Assembly: GCA_012521995.1 (NCBI GenBank)
Contig: JAAYLH010000080.1
Span: 1 to 56,953, forward strand
Direction: 5' to 3'
From: Bacteroidales bacterium
GTDB taxonomy: Bacteria; Bacteroidota; Bacteroidia; Bacteroidales; UBA7960
Length of the DNA: 56,953 nt
Made by a program: the position numbers and the translations under genes. The notes under the pieces were generated by a model. The model saw only the letters and a program-made list of their open reading frames with translations, ran no database searches and was not told the origin of the DNA. Below are positions 52,579-56,953 of this stretch, piece by piece (within the stretch, counting starts at the first letter, position 1; each line of letters begins with the position of its first letter).

Positions 52579-54784
52579 GGACAAGCCCATTTACCTTGAC
52601 CATAACGCCACCACGCCCATCGACCCCGAGGTGGCACGGGCAATGCAGCCCTTCCTGGAGCAGTATTTCGGAAACCCCTCGAGCGTCCACCTCTATGGGA
52701 TTCAAACAAAGAAGGCGGTGGAAGAGGCCCGCAGGCAAATGGCCGCCCTGCTGAACTGCAATCCCGATGAGGTCGTCTTCACCAGCGGGGGCACCGAGGC
52801 CAACAACTACGCCATCAAGGGGGCCGCCTTCCAGCTCCGCGACAGGGGCAACCACATCATCACCACCACCATCGAACACCCTGCCGTCACCGAGGTCTGC
52901 CAGTTCCTGGAGAGCCAGGGCTTCCGCATCACCTATGTCGCAGTGGATGAAACCGGCCTGGTGAACCCAGCCGATATTGAAAAGGCCATTACGCCCGGGA
53001 CGATCCTTATCAGCGTGATGCACGCCAACAATGAAGTGGGCACCATTCAGCCCATTAAAGCCATCGGACAGATCACCCGCCGCCGCGGCATCCTCTTCCA
53101 TTGCGATGCCGCACAATCGGTGGGAAAGATCGATACGGACATTAAGAAAATGGGGGTCGACCTGCTCTCTGTGGCAGGCCATAAACTTTATGCTCCCAAA
53201 GGCATCGGGGCCCTTTACATCAAGCGGGGCGTTCAGTTGCAGAAACTGATGCACGGGGCCAACCACGAGCAGAACCTGAGGGCCGGCACCGAGAACGTGC
53301 TTGAGATCGTGGGCCTGGGAAAAGCGGCAGAAATTGCCAAACGGGACATTGAAGCCAATGCCCGCCAGATGCGCCTCAGCCGTGACCTGCTCTATGACCG
53401 CCTGAAGGAGGCTTTACCAGGCATCCGCCTGAACGGGCACCCCACACAAAGGCTGCCCAACACCCTCAGCATTGGCTTCCCGAATACGGAGGCCAATACC
53501 CTGCTCGATGAGCTGCAGGGCATCGCCGCTTCTGCCGGGGCCGCCTGCCACGCTGACCAGGTGGACGTATCCACAGTGCTTACAGCCATGAAGGTCCCCC
53601 TGCCATTTGCCATGGGCACCATCCGCTTCTCCACAGGCAAGCACAGCAGCCCGGAGGAGATGGAACAGGCAGCAGCCATCATCATTGAAGCCGTGAAGCG
53701 AATGAGGCCAGGGGAAAGCCTGGAAGAAGTCCAGATCCTGGAAACCGGCCCCATACACCTCACCCACTTCACCCACGGCCTGGGCTGCGCCTGCAAGATC
53801 AGGCCACAGTACCTGGAAAAAGTGCTGCAGGATATGCCTAAGGTAATGGACCCAAAAGTCCTGGTGGGCACCAATACTTCTGACGACGCAGCTGTCTACA
53901 AGATCAGCGAGGAGACTGCCATTGTCCAAACAGTCGACTTCTTCACCCCCATCGTGGATGACCCCTATGCCTTTGGCGCCATAGCCGCAGCAAATGCCCT
54001 GAGTGATATTTATGCAATGGGCGCCAGACCTTTGTTCGCCCTCAATATAGTAGGCTTCCCCAGCAACCGCCTGCCTATACAGGTACTGAAAGACATCCTG
54101 AAAGGAGCTTCCGATAAAGCCACAGAAGCCGGTATTCCTATACTGGGCGGACATACTGTAGAGGATAACGAGCCCAAGTTCGGGATGGTGGTCACCGGGG
54201 ATGTCCATCCCGCAAAAGTGCTTACAAATGCAGGTGCCAAACCCGGGGATGTGCTGATCCTGACCAAGCCCATTGGCACAGGAATTATAGCCACAGCGGT
54301 GAAGCGAGGGCTCGCCGAGGATGCTGTAGCCCACGACGCCCGCGAAGTGATGGCTGCCCTGAATGCCGACGCTGCCGGAGTGATGGAAGCCTTCCCTGTG
54401 AATGCCTGTACCGACATCACAGGATTTGGCTTGCTGGGACACCTGAAGGAAATGGTGCAGGGTTCCAGGGTGAATGCCTTCGTTTATGCCGATAAGGTTC
54501 CCCTTATCAAGGGCACCCATGAACTGGCCATGGCCGGAGCCATCCCGGGAGGCACGCGAAACAACCTGGAATTCACAAGACCCATGGTAGACTGGCCTGA
54601 TGAGATGCCTGAGTTCTTGAAACTGATCCTCTGCGATGCCCAGACCTCGGGGGGATTATTGGTGGCCCTGCCTGAGATTCACGCACAAGCATTCATCAAT
54701 CAATTCAAATCTGAACATCCCTATCGATGGGTAATCATCGGAAAAATCATGGAAAACGGTGAAGGCAGGATCAAGGTTATTTAA
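52571..54784 (+). CDS. selD: Fusion of cysteine desulfurase and selenide, water dikinase (NifS-SelD)
   Basis: One 737-aa protein with two enzymes. Residues 1-380 are a NifS/IscS-type cysteine desulfurase (selenocysteine lyase-like): DHNATTPIDPE, PLP Lys205 in SVAGHKLYAPKG, loop Cys326 in SAGAACHADQ. Residues 395-737 are selenophosphate synthetase with HGLGCACKI (Cys406, Cys408, Lys409, matching Cys17, Cys19 and Lys20 of E. coli SelD; the catalytic position is Cys, not selenocysteine) and GTNTSDDAAVY for ATP/Mg binding. The fused order would channel selenium from selenocysteine or selenide carriers straight to ATP-dependent activation. The overlap with mnmH and the absence of selA/selB in view fit use for tRNA selenouridine. 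NifS-SelD fusions are known in other bacteria. Confidence 0.95.
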   Translation: MNKDKPIYLDHNATTPIDPEVARAMQPFLEQYFGNPSSVHLYGIQTKKAVEEARRQMAALLNCNPDEVVFTSGGTEANNYAIKGAAFQLRDRGNHIITTTIEHPAVTEVCQFLESQGFRITYVAVDETGLVNPADIEKAITPGTILISVMHANNEVGTIQPIKAIGQITRRRGILFHCDAAQSVGKIDTDIKKMGVDLLSVAGHKLYAPKGIGALYIKRGVQLQKLMHGANHEQNLRAGTENVLEIVGLGKAAEIAKRDIEANARQMRLSRDLLYDRLKEALPGIRLNGHPTQRLPNTLSIGFPNTEANTLLDELQGIAASAGAACHADQVDVSTVLTAMKVPLPFAMGTIRFSTGKHSSPEEMEQAAAIIIEAVKRMRPGESLEEVQILETGPIHLTHFTHGLGCACKIRPQYLEKVLQDMPKVMDPKVLVGTNTSDDAAVYKISEETAIVQTVDFFTPIVDDPYAFGAIAAANALSDIYAMGARPLFALNIVGFPSNRLPIQVLKDILKGASDKATEAGIPILGGHTVEDNEPKFGMVVTGDVHPAKVLTNAGAKPGDVLILTKPIGTGIIATAVKRGLAEDAVAHDAREVMAALNADAAGVMEAFPVNACTDITGFGLLGHLKEMVQGSRVNAFVYADKVPLIKGTHELAMAGAIPGGTRNNLEFTRPMVDWPDEMPEFLKLILCDAQTSGGLLVALPEIHAQAFINQFKSEHPYRWVIIGKIMENGEGRIKVI

Positions 54785-54841
54785 ACAACCCATAACCGGC
54801 CCAAACCTATTCATGAACAAGAAAAACTAAAACAAAATGCT

Positions 54842-56020
54842 ATGAAAAACGGATACAACTGGAGGAAAGTGCGCAGGGCTTTTGGATTAACCAAAGAGTT
54901 AGCCTATTTCCAAAGTGCAGGCATGTCACCCATTCCCAAAAAAGTATTGAAGACTATTGAGCAATCCTATGAGAAGATCTATCTCTATGGCGATATGCAC
55001 TGGCCAGAAGACATGGAACAGTTCGGGGTGCTCAGAGGAATGCTTGCAAAGCATATCAACACGGGAGCCGAGAATTTAAGCATCCTGCAGAACACCTCTA
55101 CTGCCTTTTCCCTTGTGGCCTTGTCACTGAAAAAGGTCTTTGGCGAAGAAATGAACCTCATCTCTTTGCAGGACGAATTCCCTTCGACCAATGTTCCCTT
55201 TGAATACCAAGGCATTCAAATAAAATATGCCCAGCCTGAAGACGGCCGCTATCCCTTGGAAAAGATCCTGGAATTGGTGGATGAGCACACCCGGGGCATC
55301 GTGTGTTCTTACGTCCAGTATGGGACGGGCTTCCGGCTGGACCTGGAAGCGCTTGGTAAGGCTGCAAGGGAAAAGGGTATGCTCTTCATTGTAAACGCCA
55401 CTCAGGGCTTCCCGATGTTTCCCATTGATGTGGAACAAATGCATATTGACGTGTTAACAGCTTCCCTGCATAAATGGGGTTGTGCCGCCCACGTGGGTTC
55501 CCTGTTCTTCACTTCCCCTGATTACCGCCGCCGATTCCCCGCCCCCATTGCCGGATGGCTCTCCGTGTTGCCTCCGCCTGACGACTTCATCCCCACAGCC
55601 AAGGGAACACCCCTAACCCTATACCCCGATGCCATGCAGTATAATTTCGGGACTATCAATTTTCAAAACCTTTTGGGGCTGAAATCCGCCTTTGAATTTA
55701 TGGAAGAGATCGGCTGGGAAAGGATCCGGAAGCGAATCCTGGTGCTCACCGATAAGGTCATTGCACGCCTGATGCAAATTGAGGAAGTGGAAATCCTCAG
55801 TCCCCACACCCAGTCCTTTGAGCAATCAGGAATCATCAGCATCAACCTGAAAAGCTACAGCAATTCAGATTGCGTGGCTTATCTTGATAAACTGGGAGTG
55901 ATCACCTGCGTCCGCCAGCACAACATAAGGATTTCCTGTAACTTCTTCAACAACCGGGAAGACATTGACCGTTTGGTTGAAGGCATCCGTGCCTTCCTCC
56001 GGCAGGCCGCCAAAAAATAA
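54842..56020 (+). CDS. Class V aminotransferase-fold PLP enzyme
   Basis: 392-aa fold-type I PLP enzyme of the cysteine desulfurase/isopenicillin N epimerase-like group. PLP Lys211 in TASLHKWGCAAHVGS. The Asp of the usual VDxAQ that touches the pyridine nitrogen reads Asn185 (VNATQ), an unusual change that may alter chemistry. No Cys loop like that of cysteine desulfurases was seen in the last third. It is 57 bp after the NifS-SelD gene. Whether it acts on sulfur or selenium substrates cannot be told. Confidence 0.75.
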   Translation: MKNGYNWRKVRRAFGLTKELAYFQSAGMSPIPKKVLKTIEQSYEKIYLYGDMHWPEDMEQFGVLRGMLAKHINTGAENLSILQNTSTAFSLVALSLKKVFGEEMNLISLQDEFPSTNVPFEYQGIQIKYAQPEDGRYPLEKILELVDEHTRGIVCSYVQYGTGFRLDLEALGKAAREKGMLFIVNATQGFPMFPIDVEQMHIDVLTASLHKWGCAAHVGSLFFTSPDYRRRFPAPIAGWLSVLPPPDDFIPTAKGTPLTLYPDAMQYNFGTINFQNLLGLKSAFEFMEEIGWERIRKRILVLTDKVIARLMQIEEVEILSPHTQSFEQSGIISINLKSYSNSDCVAYLDKLGVITCVRQHNIRISCNFFNNREDIDRLVEGIRAFLRQAAKK

Positions 56021-56025
56021 GGCAT

Positions 56026-56953
56026 TTAAAGCATTTCCCCGGCCTTCTGACGGACGATCTCCCAAGCCCTGGCCACGTGCCTTTCGGCGGTCAGCCGCGA
56101 GCCTATGGCCAGCCTCAGGGTGTATTTGCCCTTCAGGCTGGTATGCGTCAGGAAAACATCTCCAACGCCGTTTATCTTTTCCAGGAAGCGCTTGTTCAAG
56201 TCGTTGAGCTGATCCTCATCCAGCCCTCCGGGATTCAGCCGGAAGCATACCAGGCTGAGCTGCACGGGCGCCAGAATCTCAAAGCGCGGGTCTTCCATCA
56301 GCCAGTCGGCAAATAAGCCTGCCAGGCGCACGTGCTCCCTGACAAAGGCCCGGATGCCTTCGATGCCATAAGAACGGATCACGAACCACAGCTTCAGCGC
56401 CCGGAAACGCCGCCCCAGCGGGATGCCCCAGTCGCGGTAGTTCTTCACCTGCTTGTCGGCGGCGGTCTTCAGGTATTCGGGGTGGATCTCAAAGGTCTGA
56501 ATCAGCATCCCCGGGTCCTGCACGAAATAAGCCGAGCAGTCAAAATTGGTCAGCATCCATTTGTGGGGGTTGAACACCAGCGAATCGGCCTTTTCGATGC
56601 CTTTCATAAAGCCCCGCAGTTCCGGTGCCACGGCCGCAGTTCCTGCAAAGGCAGCATCCACGTGCAGCCATAGCTTGTATTTTCGACAGATGTCGCCCAT
56701 CGCGTCCACGGGGTCCATGGCCATGCTCGAGGTGCTCCCCGCGGCCGCCACTACGCAGGCTGGCTGGTATCCCGCCTCCAGGTCTACCAGCATGGCCTGC
56801 TCAACCGCCACAGGGATCATCGCAATGGCCTCATCGGTGGGGATGATGCGCAGGTTCTCACGCCCGTAGCCCGCGATCTTAACCCCCTTCTCGACGCTCG
56901 AATGGGTCTCGGTGGAGGCATACACCCGCAGCCGCTGCTGATTGCCCTTCTGG
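56026..56953 (-). CDS. Aromatic amino acid decarboxylase-type PLP enzyme, cut at window edge
   Basis: Incomplete at the 5' end: the frame stays open to the last base. The visible 309 or so residues are the C-terminal two thirds of a group II PLP decarboxylase (DOPA/tyrosine/tryptophan decarboxylase type). VYASTETHSSVEKG, WLHVDAAFAGTAAVAPE with the pyridine-nitrogen Asp, and the PLP Lys in VFNPHKWMLTNFDCSA. The C-terminus has the family end LRLAIGSRLTAERHV. Substrate is not readable. It meets the class V PLP gene tail to tail, 5 bp apart. Confidence 0.88.
   Translation of the reverse strand, partial: QKGNQQRLRVYASTETHSSVEKGVKIAGYGRENLRIIPTDEAIAMIPVAVEQAMLVDLEAGYQPACVVAAAGSTSSMAMDPVDAMGDICRKYKLWLHVDAAFAGTAAVAPELRGFMKGIEKADSLVFNPHKWMLTNFDCSAYFVQDPGMLIQTFEIHPEYLKTAADKQVKNYRDWGIPLGRRFRALKLWFVIRSYGIEGIRAFVREHVRLAGLFADWLMEDPRFEILAPVQLSLVCFRLNPGGLDEDQLNDLNKRFLEKINGVGDVFLTHTSLKGKYTLRLAIGSRLTAERHVARAWEIVRQKAGEML

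Noticed and set aside
53414-54520. 368-codon minus-strand frame opposite NifS-SelD
   Set aside because: Antisense shadow. The plus-strand fusion has all catalytic motifs.
51544-54784. Selenocysteine-encoding TGA in the selenium block
   Set aside because: All genes in the block end at normal stops with complete domains. SelD has Cys at the catalytic position, and no SECIS-like hairpin after an in-frame TGA was seen.
1-56953. tRNA or rRNA genes
   Set aside because: Read through all gaps longer than about 100 bp on both strands; no cloverleaf with TTCRANYC arm or rRNA sequence was recognised. A tRNA search program would settle it.

Overview
The window looks like chromosome from a member of the Bacteroidota, probably an anaerobic Bacteroidales or Marinilabiliales-type organism. 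The evidence is a T9SS-sorted subtilisin, a DUF5723 family protein, Sb-PDE-type PHP and AMP nucleosidase proteins of the Bacteroidota kind, almost no Shine-Dalgarno sequences, and several promoters that match the Bacteroidota -7 element TAnnTTTG. The organism cannot be named from this sequence alone. No rRNA, tRNA, transposase, integrase or CRISPR array was seen.

Layout. 1-9.2 kb: a VanY-type carboxypeptidase, the ribosome-rescue hydrolase ArfB, an S9 peptidase, then a three-gene minus-strand cassette (FecR-like secreted protein, large TPR-CHAT protease, CHASE2 membrane sensor). 9.3-18.3 kb: housekeeping genes (recA, rsmG, GH73 glucosaminidase with LysM, split LysO lysine exporter, comEC, lpxB, surE, DUF502). 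18.4-25.7 kb: zinc metallopeptidase, alpha/beta hydrolase, maf, a UbiA prenyltransferase, a KdsC-like HAD phosphatase and a CcmF-like haem lyase. 25.8-34.5 kb: a minus-strand cell-surface block (DUF5723 protein, large lipoprotein, DUF3352-like anchored protein, T9SS subtilisin). 34.6-41.3 kb: PiT phosphate transporter, an HsdR_N orphan, amn, holA, EVE, cvpA, a lipoprotein, a PHP phosphodiesterase and an SRPBCC protein.

41.4-49.6 kb is the most distinctive region. A 50-bp perfect palindrome built of 11-bp repeats and a promoter with a repressor-type operator precede a run of small redox and metal genes: a DUF134 regulator with extra Cys motifs, two NifX/orange-protein-like proteins, two DUF5320 peptides, a CGGC-domain protein, two overlapping MinD-type ATPases with inserted 2x[4Fe-4S] ferredoxin, a radical SAM enzyme, DUF169, an Mrp ATPase and a CoA-disulfide-reductase-like flavoprotein. 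It resembles the orange protein (ORP) complex loci of Desulfovibrio but has a different regulator and more enzymes.

49.6-57 kb continues with CobO, a trans-sulfuration enzyme, then a selenium block: MnmH (2-selenouridine synthase), a fused cysteine desulfurase-SelD protein, a class V PLP enzyme, and the 3' part of an aromatic amino acid decarboxylase-type gene. With no selA, selB or selC in view, the selenium made here is most simply assigned to tRNA 2-selenouridine. The adjacency of iron-sulfur ATPases, a sulfur-releasing lyase, a disulfide/polysulfide-type reductase and selenophosphate synthesis suggests a sulfur/selenium and metal-cofactor region. That functional link is inferred from position.
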